Assembly (NCBI RefSeq): GCF_002127325.2
Contig: NC_035436.2
Coordinates: 21,670,883-21,734,882 of the forward strand
Reading direction: 5' to 3'
DNA: 64,000 bases
Origin: Helianthus annuus
Taxonomy: Eukaryota; Streptophyta; Magnoliopsida; Asterales; Asteraceae
Shown here: positions 1-11,270 of the stretch, one piece after another
Numbering within the stretch: the stretch's first letter is position 1
Layout of the letters: each line of letters opens with the position of its first letter
Position numbers and translations under genes: made by a program
The notes under the pieces: model-generated
The model's database searches: none
Seen by the model: the letters and a program-made list of their open reading frames with translations, nothing else
Told to the model about the DNA's origin: nothing

Positions 1-1296
1 ACCATTATGCCCTTTTGATATAAAAACGAGATTTTTGAAAATGGGGAGAGGACAAAAACCTTTATTACTGATTTATAAACATATCCTAAAAATTTGACAT
101 CAGTTTGTGATCTAAATTAGGAGTTATGCTCATTATCGTAAATTGAAAGCTTTTTATTAATTAAACGACATTTTTGGCATAAAACCTATTTAAACCCAAA
201 TTCTGACACCAAACTTTCTACCCACTGATGTAATATAATAATTAAGTATTTTTGGAAATTTTTATTAAATTTTAAACTGATCATAACTTAGGGTTCTTGT
301 ATTGATTCGGTAATTGATGGTTATGTCCTTTTTGCTAATAAAATGAGTTTTACACATCCTTTACATATCAAATAATTTTTATGCTGATTTTATACATAAA
401 ATAAATTATTTTAAACAGTAGAGGTGGACCAAAATCTCAAATTTCCTTAATTAACCCGAATATCGTCAAATACCGACTTTTATGCGATTTAGTCGCATAG
501 TATGGTTTTAAACCATATTAGGCACCTAAGACTTGTTATCTACGGATGTTATGAATAAATTTTTATACTTAAAAATTAAGTAAAAGCTTTGAACTCAGAT
601 TTCCAAATTTAACCTTTAAAGCTTATGTGAAATGACCAAAATACCCCTACGGTGCATAGTTTGGCCATAAATGATAAATTTCAAATATATACAATATCTT
701 ACTGATATGACATGAAAAAGTAAGTATTTTTACTGATCATTATAGATCAGAACCTCAGATTTTCATTTAACCTCTTTTGTAATCATTAAAATGACCAAAA
801 TACCCCTACGGGGCTTAAATGAATTTTAAATTCGTTTTGGGCACAATGGAAGGTATCCTACTGATATCACAACATACTTAAGGCATATTAACTTGTGAAA
901 CCCGTACATGACTTTTTTGGTTACCCGTTATGCATTATTCGCGTTCGGTGCGGTTTATGTAACTAGTTTGCATAAATTGACCGAAACGGCTCAAAACTTA
1001 TTATTTTTGCTTCAAAATCTAGAAGGTGTTTAGTTTACCCATATTATACAAGTCTTCATACTTTTCGGGTCTAAATCACATTCTAATCCGGTCTTCGCTT
1101 AATCTTGCATTTTGAACCATAAACCTTTCAACAAAACTAACCGGTCTAAGTTTAAACTTAAGTAAGACCCGTTAGGAATCTAATAGGTAATTAAAACCTT
1201 CGTTCCAGATTTAGGAGCCCAATAAAAGATATTTGCACTTGCTGATTGTTATACGACTGAGATAAATTTGTATATTTTGCTTAGGTAAATACTTTT
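1..1296 (+). repeat. G1 5' LTR, segment 1 of 3
   Basis: AT-rich and non-coding. It matches 43031-43570 and 52549-53155 closely by eye, and its later part matches 63698-64000. The sequence continues after the C1 insertion at 8748. Bases 1292-1296 (CTTTT) are the left copy of the C1 target duplication. No host gene is visible. Confidence 0.85.
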
Positions 1297-1743
1297 TGTA
1301 GGATCGTTCGATTGATCCGAATGAGTCGTTCAGAGAGGTCCTGATCTATTTCAGGTGCGGAAAACAAGAAATAGACTTAGAAACAGCTAATTCTTCACTT
1401 TAACTACTGATTTGATTAATCTGACAGCGATTACAATTAGTCTTCACACCGGCAGCACTTCGGTATGGAATACAAGGACTAACTACATGATTTCGCTCCA
1501 AGTGACCTATTTATAGGCACTTGATTCCGCTCAGAACGATACAATCACATTTCGGGCAGAATTAGAACTTCGTGATTCCGCTCGAAAGTGTCAACATGAC
1601 ATTTCAGGCGGAATCAGCCTCTGGAGCAAAATCAGCTTGTTAAACACTTAAACCCTCCTATTTTCTCGATCTACGCATCCTGATCTATACAATCTAGTCT
1701 AAGACTCGATAGAAGACGAAGTCGACAGATGTATGCACCAATA
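1297..1743 (-). repeat. C1 3' LTR
   Basis: This 447-bp LTR pairs with 8339-8747. On the minus strand it ends CGATCCTACA. The TATA-like CTATAAATAGG lies near 1506-1516. It holds about 38 bp absent from the other LTR, near 1535-1575, including an extra degenerate copy of the TTTCGCTC/TTCCGCTC motif. The 5' base pair of the LTR is TA rather than TG (CCAATA on the plus strand). Confidence 0.9.
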
Positions 1744-1755
1744 GACTCCCCCTTA
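1744..1755 (-). other. C1 polypurine tract
   Basis: On the minus strand it reads TAAGGGGGAGTC directly before the 3' LTR, the expected plus-strand priming site for reverse transcription. Confidence 0.75.
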
Positions 1756-3887
1756 GATGTTGACGAGTATGTGTCGAGTCTGACTGTGACATGTCTTCGC
1801 ACCTTCAGTCTTGATCAGTCTCTGGGCTTCATTCTCTATCTCTAACAGCAACAACAGACTCCCCTTAACAATGTGCTGGCATTCCTTTGGTTCTTCAGCA
1901 TTATCTGCTTCAGGATCGTTTTCTGGCTTTCATAGTTCCATGATCGTTATCCTGGCTCAAGATTTGTCCTCAGAATCGATGACCTAGCTCATGCTCTGTT
2001 CACAGAATCCTCAGGTATCGAAACCTGGCTCTCTAACACATAAGCTTCTCATGATCGATCAGCCTGGCTCAGACTAGCCTGCATAATCTCTACCTCACAG
2101 TAAATTTCTCACATTTAAACATTTCAAATATAGAGAAATGCACTAATACTAACTCTCCCTCAGATCGAATCAATAGATTTTCATTCAGAATCTTGATGAA
2201 CCAATTGTAAGATTATATTTTGAAAACATTTGATTTCAAACTCAGACTCCCCCTCACCACATGGTCATCATGTCTAGCACTTGGAATTTTGAAAATCAGC
2301 TTTTCAATATCAGTTGTCGAAAATCTTTTTGACTTTTCAAAATTTATGCTAAAACACACTGAAAATATTTTTGGATTTTGAGATATGAGAAATAAAATGC
2401 AGTAAAGTAATATTTACAAACAATATTTTTGTGAGTTTGTGTAAGAGGATCATATCAGTTTTTGAGACAAGTCACCAACACCGTTAAGCTTGATTTCATT
2501 TTAAGCTTTAAACAATTCACCTAGATTGTTAGTATATTTGTCCACTTAAATTTTCACACAAAGTTCAATTGATTCGAGATACGATATTAATGTCTTAAGC
2601 ACTTGAACTTAACCGTGTGTCCCACTACTTGTATATACTCCTGTATCCAGATCCCAATATTCAGTCTTACAGGTGAGTATACCTAGATGATATATGTAAA
2701 GGGGTTAGATGCGAGGGCCGTGAGAGCTCAGGTCGATACTTCCGTATACGCAGAGAGATGACGGCTTCGACTTTTCGGTGTGTCCCCTTTAGAGGATCTT
2801 TTATTACAACAGCAGTGACTATCAATTCTATTGTTTCATCAACTTGCTGAGGGCGATGCTATGTTTCAAGCATTTGCGGAAAGTATTATACGTGGACTAG
2901 GTCAGTATTTCCATACAACAGAAGTCCCGGGATAATACCCAAGATATCATTAAGCATAAATACCTAGTATCTCAGAAAGAGGGACCTTTCAAACAAGATT
3001 TCGGGGGTTACCCATATATCCAAGAAGTTGTTCCCCACGAACTAAGCAAGTTTGAATTTTTAGGTTTATATCTCGTCACAATCTACTAAATGTGCAAAAA
3101 CCTACTGGCATATCCGTAGTGAGATTGTTTATCACATCTTATCTTTACATTTCTTTAGCATGTTGTGACAGTCCACTGATGTACTATCATTTCCTCTTTT
3201 ATACAACAAAACTCATTTTTGATTTTATCATGTTTTTGGTTTTTTTTTTCAAATTTTCTAATGTTTTTGGATTTTCTGAAAATTTTCTACTCCCCCTAAA
3301 ATGCAAACACATTAAAGAAAAATTGAAAACAACTAAGCTCTCGACCCAATTGTAAACACAAAATGTAAAACAAACTTTACAGAAATATGACAACTGACAT
3401 CGAATAGCATCAAATCGGCATTCACTTGGTATAAACAATCCGAACTCCCCATTTCAGCAAACCATTTTCTCATTTAGATTTCAAAACACTTAAGTTTGTT
3501 TTAATCAAAATGATTTTTCCGGAAAATGAATTTGTTTTTACCACTTGTAGGTTAGGGTTCATCATCTTGTCTTTTACCCATATGTAGTAAATCAAGTACA
3601 ACTTAATGTCCCCGATTTACCATTTACAATTAAGCAACCTCTGTACCAATTGAAAAAACACAAACAATACCAATTGTAGGAATATCACATCTACATAAAC
3701 CAATTCTAAGATCGAAGATGCCGATTCCTGCTTCGCACTTACCCACCTGGAAGCTCCGGCGTAGTCCTTCAACCTGTAAAAATTTAAATAATTTTAAAAA
3801 CTTTCATACAAACTCATTAAAACATGAATGATGCCGATTCCTGATCCACGATTACAAACTTGGGATCTCCGGCATAGTCCTAAGACT
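1756..3887 (-). other. C1 region between gag stop and 3' LTR, no gene seen
   Basis: About 2.1 kb where a copia pol would normally lie, without a credible reading frame. Several further purine runs like the tract next to the LTR occur on the minus strand near 1860, 2245 and 3289. Bases 3716-3785 and 3827-3890 are diverged copies of one fragment of about 65 bp, in which minus-strand DYAG and QESAS can be read; they look like relics of coding sequence. It reads as the scar of one or more internal deletions. Confidence 0.6.
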
Positions 3888-6386
3888 TCAAGGGAAAAGA
3901 ATTTCCACCCAAGTCTTTTCAGACTTAAGGGTTTTCAATTCTTGCTCAGTAGGGTTATAAGTTGCCTTTTTAGTTGCATAAAAGTATTTAACCCCTTTTG
4001 CTTTCCCATTAAGTATTTTCCCAAAAATTTTCTTAACATTCCCATTGAATGTTTTCTCGACATCAAACTCAGTTTTCTCGGAGTAAAACTGATCCGAGAT
4101 CTCAACCTTACCAACTTTCTGTTTAACTTCTTCAAATTTCAGTGATGGAAAATCATCATCATTTACTGAATTTTTTACCTCAACCTGTGGCTCTTCTGGC
4201 TTTGTGGAACCAGATTCATTGCCAACTTTCTCATCAACCTTTTTAACAACCCACACTTGGTTGTCTTTTGCTTTCTTTTTGTAAAAATTTTTCTTTGAAC
4301 ACTCACCAACTTCATAAGTAGAATTTTCAAAAATTTTGAATTTTTTAGTTTGTGGTTCAACATCAACAACTTTTTCTTTTAGTTTATCAGAAACTCCCTG
4401 TTTTGTCTTGATATTATTTGGACAATTCCATGCAATGTGATCAGCTTCATTGCACTTGAAACAGGTCCGAGTCTCTTTAGGATGATACACTCCAGTTCCA
4501 TTCGTCTTCTTTTCAGCAAGAAACTCCAGGTTTGATTGTCTCCAGAACGGTTTCTTCTGTTCATCTTCAGCACTTCCACCTGAAACGAATTCTGTTTTTG
4601 TTTTATAATTTTTCTCATTTTTATAATTTTCTGGTGGAACGAAACCTAAACCTTTCTTTTTGAGCTTACCGTTATGGTTTGGTTTCTTTTGAAAACCAGA
4701 ACCAGAACTGTAACCCTTTTTTTTGTTTAAACGTTGTTGAACTCTTGAAGTGTATTTTTTAGGTTTTCCAGTAAGATTTAAATCTTTTATTTCAGAAATG
4801 TTAATTTCTGTCATTTTGAAAACCTTTTTGATCATGTCAAAACGAACACTTCTTATTGGAAACTCTTTGTCAGAGTATAATTTGTCAGAATCATTTAAAG
4901 TGTATGCTACTTCAAATGTTTCATCATCCAAATTCGCTTTAGATAACAAAAACTCTTCACTATAAGACTGTTTAACCGACGATTTTGGACTGTTGACTGA
5001 TGAACTTGACCCTCCAGACTCAGATTTTGACTCAGACTCCTCATCAGTATCCAACACCTGATCGACCACCTTTTTGATTAACTTAGACTCATGATCAGTG
5101 TCAGACGATGTGAAAGTGACGTCAATATTTTCCGGTAATTCATCAGTTGTGTCTGTTTTTAGCTTTATATTGACTGCTTTTTCAAGTTGCTCCTCGTTTG
5201 GTTTTCTAGGAGAATATCCTTCCCAAATTGGAGGCGGACACTTGTTATAGCTAACAGTCGGTTTCTTACCAGTATCTTTTTTCTTTGGCTTGTCATCCTT
5301 GAATGCTTCGAAACCTGCAACAGTTGGATATATTCGATCAATGAGATAATCAGAACTAGAATAACTTTGTAATAAACGTCTAATTCTCTCATTCTCAATT
5401 TTTTCAGTTTCCAACTCTTGCTTCCATTTAGCACTCTCCTCGATGTAGAAATTGATAGCTTTCTGCTTCGACGTCATCACAGCATTCATCATTGTCAAAG
5501 CATTCTCTCTTTCTATGTTTGTCTTTTGAAGACCAGTTACTGTTCTGTTCAAGACATCATAAGATTCTTTCACATGGTTGAGATTGAACAACAACTGCTC
5601 CTTCTTTTTCTCAAACTCAGCCAGCTTTTCGTCTTTGTTTGCACATTCTTTGCAAGGTTCAAGACACTTTGAACATGGCTTGACAACTTCAACAATCTTT
5701 TCTACTTCTATAATTTTTTCTACTTCGATCACTCTCTCAGCTTCAATCACCTTTTCTTTTTCTTTCACTTGCTCAGTCTCAACCATCTCCTCAGCAACAC
5801 TTACAACATTCTCATTCTGAACAACACTTTCAACTTTCATTTCTTGTTGTTCTTTTGCAGCTCGTTTTTCTTTCAGTTTCTCTAGGCGTTCTGCAAAATA
5901 AAAATGAAAACTTTCAGGAGACAAATGAGATTTTGCAATGTTAATATGTTTTTCTTCCTCATCGTCACTACTGCTATTATCAGTTGGTGACTGATCAAAC
6001 TCTACAGATTTTTCAGAACTAGCATCCGATGAACCAGAATCAGATGGTGTTTGATCAAAAACAATTTCTTTTTCTGAACTGTCATCTGAGCTTTGTGAAC
6101 TTTCATCTGCACTCTGTGAGCTTTCATCAGATGCAACAGACTTTGCAGTTTCACCAATAGATTTCATCCATGCGGTAAACATATCAGGTTCTTTCACAAT
6201 CTTTGAAATGAATGATTTCAATTCTCCCTTTTCATCAATAAACATATCCCAGCTAAAGCCTTCAGGTAGCCTTTCATCATCTTGATCGACTAAACATGCT
6301 TTGCTTTCAGGTGATATGTAAATGTTCCAGTTAAAATCCACCAAACACGCTCTTTTTGAATCTTCGATTCTTCTACCATGAGCCAC
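3888..6386 (-). pseudogene. gag: C1 Gag C-terminal extension, 832-codon open stretch
   Basis: The 3' part of the C1 Gag frame is open for 832 codons and ends in TGA. Visible features in order are an acidic Ser/Asp-rich region with repeated DESSQS and SSEK-type units (about residues 90-150), a Glu/Val/Ile-rich repeated segment around 205-240 likely to form coiled coil, a CSKCLEPCKEC four-cysteine motif near 240, a long charged helical region, and a CCHC knuckle (CFKCNEADHIAWNC) around residue 640. The C-terminus is lysine-rich. The first Met is internal: the same frame continues upstream to 6645 through a first CCHC knuckle. I know no enzyme in this part. It probably served as a structural or nucleic-acid-binding Gag extension. 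Confidence 0.7.
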
Positions 6387-7778
6387 CTGCGGTTCTTGCT
6401 GTTGCTGTTGGCCAACTTGCTGATAAATGGCTTTCAGGTAGTAATCGTCTTTTCCAAACGGATTCTGAGCTCCACTAGCTTCCCTATTCTTGCATTCTCT
6501 TTTGAAATGGCCTTTCTCCCTGCATCGAAAACAAATAACTTTAGATTTATCAAAACCTAAAGTAGATACATGTGCATCAAGAAAGTCATTTCTCCCAGTA
6601 ATAAGATTGAACTTTTCAGCTCGTCTAAGAACACTAGCTAGACACTACTTAATACCCATCAGTTCCATCTCTTCGGCGTCTATCTGATCGTAATCCTCCT
6701 TTGTGAGCATAGGATTCCCGATCCTCCCAGCCACTAAACCTTCATAAGATAGCAACACTGAACCAAGTAGCGCCATGTGATCTTTCGCAACCTCTTCAGA
6801 AAAATTTGACCGTCTGGAAGATTTAACGCGATGTTGCACTGAATCACATAACCATTTCCAGTTTTCTTGCTCTGAGAATGAAAGCTTGTAGTTGACTCTC
6901 TTAGATTAACACTCGAAAATGAAGAGAATCCATTGCTTTTGTTTGAACTTTGATCAGCTTTTTCCGTTGAATCCCCAGCACTAAAAGCAGTTTGTATTTT
7001 CGGGCTTCTTTCAGCTTCCGGAACACTACCTTTGTAGTACATCTTTACATCCTGTTGACCACTTGGACTGTTCATCCTCGCGATCTTTTGCTGTTCCAAA
7101 TCCTGACTTTCAGTCTTTTCAATAAACTGAGAAATCGTTATTCCATCATAAACCCCGGTATTTTTCAGAATCATCAAGTAAGTTCCCCACTCTTTCTGCG
7201 GTAACGCATCAGCCTTGTCTACCCACTCTTCACGATCTTTTTTTATACTAAGCATCGACATGGATCGCACTAAGTGGTTCGATCAGCTTCTTCGTATATT
7301 CTCCCGGTAAACTACTGAACAGATCAAACTCTTTCTTGAGCAACGCCTTCTTGCTCTTAATCATGTTCTCACTTCCCTCAAACTTCACACGTAGAGCATC
7401 CCAGATTGACTTTAATGTTTTATCATGCTGTAGTAACACAAAGATGTCTTCTTTGATGGCTTGTTGAAGCAAACTTATCATCATCTTTTCAGCACGATAC
7501 ATATCTCGTTCTTGATCACTAAACTCAGAAATTGTTTTCACAACTTGTAACTCAATTCGTGGCAAAACATATTTCTTCAGAATACATTCCCATAACCTAA
7601 GATGGTTTGCCTGAACCCAGTTTTCGAATCTGTTTTTCCACCCGTAGTACTCTTCGATACTCATTAGTTTCGGGGGCTTTTGTAACGTTCCGGTCTCGTT
7701 TTCCAAGTTCATGTTCTGAGCAATGGAAGCCGGAGTAGTCGGAGATGAAGCGAACACATTATAGAACTCTTCACTCAT
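6387..7778 (-). pseudogene. gag: C1 Gag N-terminal part (UBN2-type), broken
   Basis: Translation would start at the ATG ending at 7778. The first 177 codons carry the usual copia Gag helical region (YYGWKNRFENW, then SIWDALRVKFEG and KSKKALLKKEFDLF). The frame shifts near 7255, continues to about 6815, shifts again, and meets a TAG at 6645-6647 where relatives appear to have Trp. After the stop the same frame carries a first CCHC knuckle (CFRCREKGHFKREC) near 6500 and runs into the 832-codon extension. Gag would form the cytoplasmic particle that packages element RNA. Two frameshifts and one stop make this copy unable to give full-length Gag. Confidence 0.8.
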
Positions 7779-8324
7779 GATGACGTATCACGTTTTTCAA
7801 CAAACAATAGCTTTCGAGCGGAATTAACCAAAATTCAGTTTGGAGCGAAATAGTAAACCAGCCTCTGGAGCGAAATCACTGAGTGTAGTTTGGAGCGAAA
7901 TCCCAATTCACTGGAGCGAAATCAAACACTTGTAACTCTGGAGAGAAATCACTAGTATAACTCTCAAGCGAAATCAGTAGTTAGGCAATCTGAAGCGGAA
8001 TTAGTATGGACTTTGGAGCGAAATCAACCCCAATTTGGAGCGAAACCTCAGAAATTGTATTCTGGAGCGGAATCAACACAATATCTCGAGCGAAATCAGA
8101 GAATGTCCAGTTCGAGCAGAATCAGTTCGCGGGTCCATTTTGTGTATTTTTACTTTGAATTTAGGTCTCAAACTTTCAGGGATTTGTTAATAGTCACTTA
8201 TACACAGTCTGTGAAAAATTGAATAAGTTTTGACCGTTAAATCTTGTTTTGATGAAGAAAGAAGGTGTAGAAGTAAGAAATTTTGATGAAATCCAGCTAA
8301 TCTCTGCAGAACTCCTCCTCCTGA
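7779..8324 (-). repeat. C1 leader with a GGAGCGAAATC motif array
   Basis: This is the untranslated leader between the primer site and gag. Between about 7814 and 8125 it holds about 13 degenerate copies of GGAGCGAAATC (plus-strand reading), starting every 19-28 bp. Variants include CGAGCGGAATT, GGAGAGAAATC and CGAGCAGAATC. The spacers are unrelated, so this is a recurring short motif rather than a true tandem duplication. The same motif in the other orientation is present in the C1 LTRs. Confidence 0.75.
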
Positions 8325-8336
8325 GCTCTGATACCA
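8325..8336 (-). other. C1 primer-binding site (initiator Met tRNA type)
   Basis: The minus strand reads TGGTATCAGAGC two bases inside the 5' LTR, complementary to the 3' end of methionine initiator tRNA. It fixes the element as minus-strand. Confidence 0.9.
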
Positions 8337-8338
8337 CT

Positions 8339-8747
8339 TGTAGGATCGTTCGGCTGATCCGAATGAGTCGTTCAGAGAGGTTCGGATCTATTTCAGGTAC
8401 GGAAAACAAGAAATAGACTTAGAAACAACTAATTCTTCACTTTAACTACTGATTTGATTAATCTGACAGCGATTACAATCAGTCTTCACACCGGCAGCAC
8501 TTCGGTATGGAATACAAGGACTAACTACATGATTTCGCTCTAAGTGACCTATTTATAGGCACTTGATTCCGCTTCGTGATTCCGCTCCAAAGTGTCAACA
8601 TGACATTTTAGGCGGAATCAGCCTCTGGAGCGAAATCAGCTTGTTAAACACTTAAACTCTCCTATTTTCTCGATCTACGTGTCCTGATCTATACAATCTA
8701 GTCTAAGACTCGATAAAAGACGAAGTCGACAGATGTATGCACCAACA
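8339..8747 (-). repeat. C1 5' LTR
   Basis: A 409-bp LTR that on the minus strand starts TGTTGGTGCA and ends CGATCCTACA. TATA-like CTATAAATAGG lies near 8548-8558. It is followed by the right copy of CTTTT at 8748-8752. It belongs to the same family as the LTR at 51155-51599. Confidence 0.9.
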
Positions 8748-9278
8748 CTTTTAACTTGTTTTCCCTTATATGGGCTTGGGGTACGGTATTTATAAATACC
8801 GCTTGGTTGGGTATTGAATTTTTAATCGAATAATGGTTAAATCATTGAGATAACCTGTTTAATCTGTTTTATTTGTTTTAAGCCTTTGGGGGGTTATTGA
8901 CCATGTCCTGGATATCCTCGGCTCATTCATTGAAATGGCCACGACTTAAGCATGGGGTGTAGGCATACACCTGCCGGTGCGTATGTAAAAAGATATAACC
9001 GCTGGTTAAGAATAACTCGCCGAGGGACTATATTATATGGTGTGTCTATTAATCTTTAACCCGGTATTTCTAACCCGGGCTACTGAACGTATAAAAAACA
9101 TATAATTCTTTTACAAGATTATTTTTAAATAATTATCCCAAGTTATAAAAGAATATTTGTTCCTTCTGCATTTAAATCAATTTTCTTAAACACTTTTCAA
9201 AAGAGTCGGTTAATTGTATTTACCAGTGTAAACTGACGTATTTTCCAAAAAGGTTAAGTGCAAGTACTAAGCGAAATG
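8748..9278 (+). repeat. G1 5' LTR, segment 2 of 3
   Basis: Continuation of the G1 LTR between C1 and L1. It contains an 18-bp perfect palindrome, CGGTATTTATAAATACCG, at 8784-8801 and a small hairpin GGTGTA-GGCA-TACACC at 8956-8971. Bases 9262-9278 (AAGTACTAAGCGAAATG) are the left copy of the L1 target duplication. No coding sequence is seen. Confidence 0.85.
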
Positions 9279-9280
9279 AA

Positions 9281-11269
9281 ATGGCAAACCTGTCCACTAC
9301 AGCTGATTCAGGTATGAATACCCCCTCTAAATCCCCATGTATACTGAATGCCATACCTTCGATTGTCCCTTCTCCTTCTAGAGCCCTTAACTTTGACTCG
9401 GAAATTGGGAATGATGTTGAAAACCAGGGTGGGGAACCGAGTGGGTGGAATGGTGGTCAAGACATCCAGGGTGACATGACAGGTCAAGTGAGTGGTACGA
9501 AACCTGCAGTGCATAACGCACATCATGTTCAGCCCAATGTCTGGCACTCGAGCAATAGGATGGGAATGACTATAGCTGAGCGAATGAAGCAAAGCAAGGA
9601 GGCTGCCAAAGTCCGTATAGAATATTTCCCACCTACTATAACTCCTGAAGGAAAAAGCAGGGTTATTGTTTCGCAGGAAGATCTTGTTAAATCTGCTAAA
9701 GTTTTTTCGCTTTACTTGTATGGGTATTTCTTGGGAACGTCTATGGACTATCACAGGGTTAATTTCTGCCTAAGAAGGGACTGGCAAACTCATGACATTG
9801 CTGAAATTACGAAAAGTCCAAGTGGATATTTCTACTTTAAATTTAAAAGCGAAAAAGGGCTTAACGAAGTCTTAGAGGGGGGGCCGTGGTTTGTTAACAA
9901 TATACCCCTATGTATCAGAAAATGGGAGCCGGGGCTATGCCTTGAAAAAACAGAGACCTCTACTATCCCTTTATGGGTCACGGCCTTTGATGTTCCTCTA
10001 GAGATGTGGACCGATACAGGAATTTGCAAAATAATGAGTGGGACTGGGTTCCCCTTGCTCATGGATAAAGTCACTGAGGAGAGGTGTGCTAATCAGACGG
10101 GTAAAATGGGATTTGCAAGAATGCTTGTTGATGTTCGGGCTGAAACAAACCTACCAGACGAAGTTGAAGTGGAGCTTCCCGCTATATCTAATAGACCTTC
10201 CCGTGTTGGCAAAGTTAAAGTCCAATACCACTGGAAACCCCCGGTGTGTAGCCACTGTGTGGTCTTTGGGCACTCGTTCAAACAATGCACTAAACGGCCA
10301 AAAACTGAAGATGAGATTGCTGAAACGAACAAAAAAACACAGCAAAAGGAAATGAAAATACAGGAGAATGTTAACCAGCCTGATGATGATTTCACTACTG
10401 TGACCAGAAGAAACAGACGCAGGAAAGGGAACCAGAAAGGGAACAATTTTCATGCTGCAGTGATTGTTGGAGGGGCTGATAGTAACAGTAGAGATGCTGC
10501 AAAGTCTGGTAACAACCAGAATTATCAAAACATCAAAACAGCAGGAACCGCTGGAGTCTCAAAACCCGGGGTGAATGGTACTTCTACGTCGAGTGATCCA
10601 GTGATCCAGAAGAAGATGGGGGTGCTTCATGAAAATTATGTTAAAAACAAACCAATTCAACAGAGGGGTAAAAAGGGAAACAATATGACAAATAACAATC
10701 AAGAGTTGCAAGGGAAGGAGCAAAATATAGACGATAAAGTTTTGAGTCCGATAAAGAAAAAACCAATGTTAAATAGGAATCCTTTGGCAAAACCCAACAG
10801 TAAACACAACTCAGCTCAAACCTCTAATTCTTTTTATGTCCTAAATGATGTGTCTGCAGATTTACTCCTACAAGGTAAGGATCTGTCGGACTTTACTATG
10901 ACAGATGCTGATGCAGGAACTTGTGGGGACCAATGCATTGATGCGTCTAGTGATGACAGTGAAGAAGATATGCTGGAAAGTGATGATGACTCTGCAGATG
11001 TTGGTATTACGGATGGCCAGAAAAAAGCAATCCTTGATAGTCTGTCTATGTTTGGGTGTGTTAAAGCGAGCGTTCAAGCGTGTTGGGATCAAGGAGAGTG
11101 GGACTACTTCCGGATTCAGTGTAAAAAATTTAATGTGGACCCAGACTTTGTTACTGAAGATGTTCTTACGGACACGTCTGGAACAGCAAAGTTTATTACG
11201 AAACAGGCGGAACTGGGTGGTAAGGAGAACACCGTGAACAAGGCTGCACATACCCCTACTACAGTTTAA
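9281..11269 (+). CDS. L1 ORF1: DUF4283/CCHC nucleic-acid-binding protein, 662 aa
   Basis: ORF1 of plant L1 LINEs binds element RNA in ribonucleoprotein particles. Residues about 100-270 carry the DUF4283-like region: FSLYLYGYFLG, GYFYFKFKSEKGLNEVL, GGPWFVNNIPLCIRKWEPG and a PLWVTAFDVPLEMW stretch. A CCHC knuckle (CSHCVVFGHSFKQC) follows around residue 327. The rest is a basic, low-complexity tail that turns acidic (DDSEEDMLESDDD) near 565 and ends in a short alpha/beta-looking segment. The start is the first ATG after the target duplication; the protein before DUF4283 is about 100 residues, which is plausible. The stop TAA is one base before the ORF2 ATG, suggesting coupled reinitiation. No internal defect is seen. 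Confidence 0.9.
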   Translation: MANLSTTADSGMNTPSKSPCILNAIPSIVPSPSRALNFDSEIGNDVENQGGEPSGWNGGQDIQGDMTGQVSGTKPAVHNAHHVQPNVWHSSNRMGMTIAERMKQSKEAAKVRIEYFPPTITPEGKSRVIVSQEDLVKSAKVFSLYLYGYFLGTSMDYHRVNFCLRRDWQTHDIAEITKSPSGYFYFKFKSEKGLNEVLEGGPWFVNNIPLCIRKWEPGLCLEKTETSTIPLWVTAFDVPLEMWTDTGICKIMSGTGFPLLMDKVTEERCANQTGKMGFARMLVDVRAETNLPDEVEVELPAISNRPSRVGKVKVQYHWKPPVCSHCVVFGHSFKQCTKRPKTEDEIAETNKKTQQKEMKIQENVNQPDDDFTTVTRRNRRRKGNQKGNNFHAAVIVGGADSNSRDAAKSGNNQNYQNIKTAGTAGVSKPGVNGTSTSSDPVIQKKMGVLHENYVKNKPIQQRGKKGNNMTNNNQELQGKEQNIDDKVLSPIKKKPMLNRNPLAKPNSKHNSAQTSNSFYVLNDVSADLLLQGKDLSDFTMTDADAGTCGDQCIDASSDDSEEDMLESDDDSADVGITDGQKKAILDSLSMFGCVKASVQACWDQGEWDYFRIQCKKFNVDPDFVTEDVLTDTSGTAKFITKQAELGGKENTVNKAAHTPTTV

Positions 11270-11270
11270 T

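Larger units (their letters stand above)
1297..8747 (-). mobile_element. C1: Ty1/copia element with a giant Gag and no pol
   Basis: A complete 7.45-kb LTR element on the minus strand. The LTRs at 1297-1743 and 8339-8747 are flanked by the 5-bp duplication CTTTT (1292-1296 and 8748-8752). The methionine-tRNA primer site lies at 8325-8336 and a purine tract at 1744-1755. The only coding region is a Gag frame of about 3.9 kb with a UBN2-type N-terminus and two CCHC knuckles. No protease, integrase, reverse transcriptase or RNase H is visible in any frame. The two LTRs differ at roughly 4 percent of positions plus one block of about 38 bp, so this insertion is older than C2 or T1. It resembles non-autonomous, Gag-bearing LTR elements (TR-GAG type). 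Confidence 0.9.

Noticed and set aside
9308..10528. Minus-strand open frames of 117-148 codons opposite LINE ORF1
   Set aside because: They are antisense to a well-supported DUF4283/CCHC coding frame and have no domain of their own.
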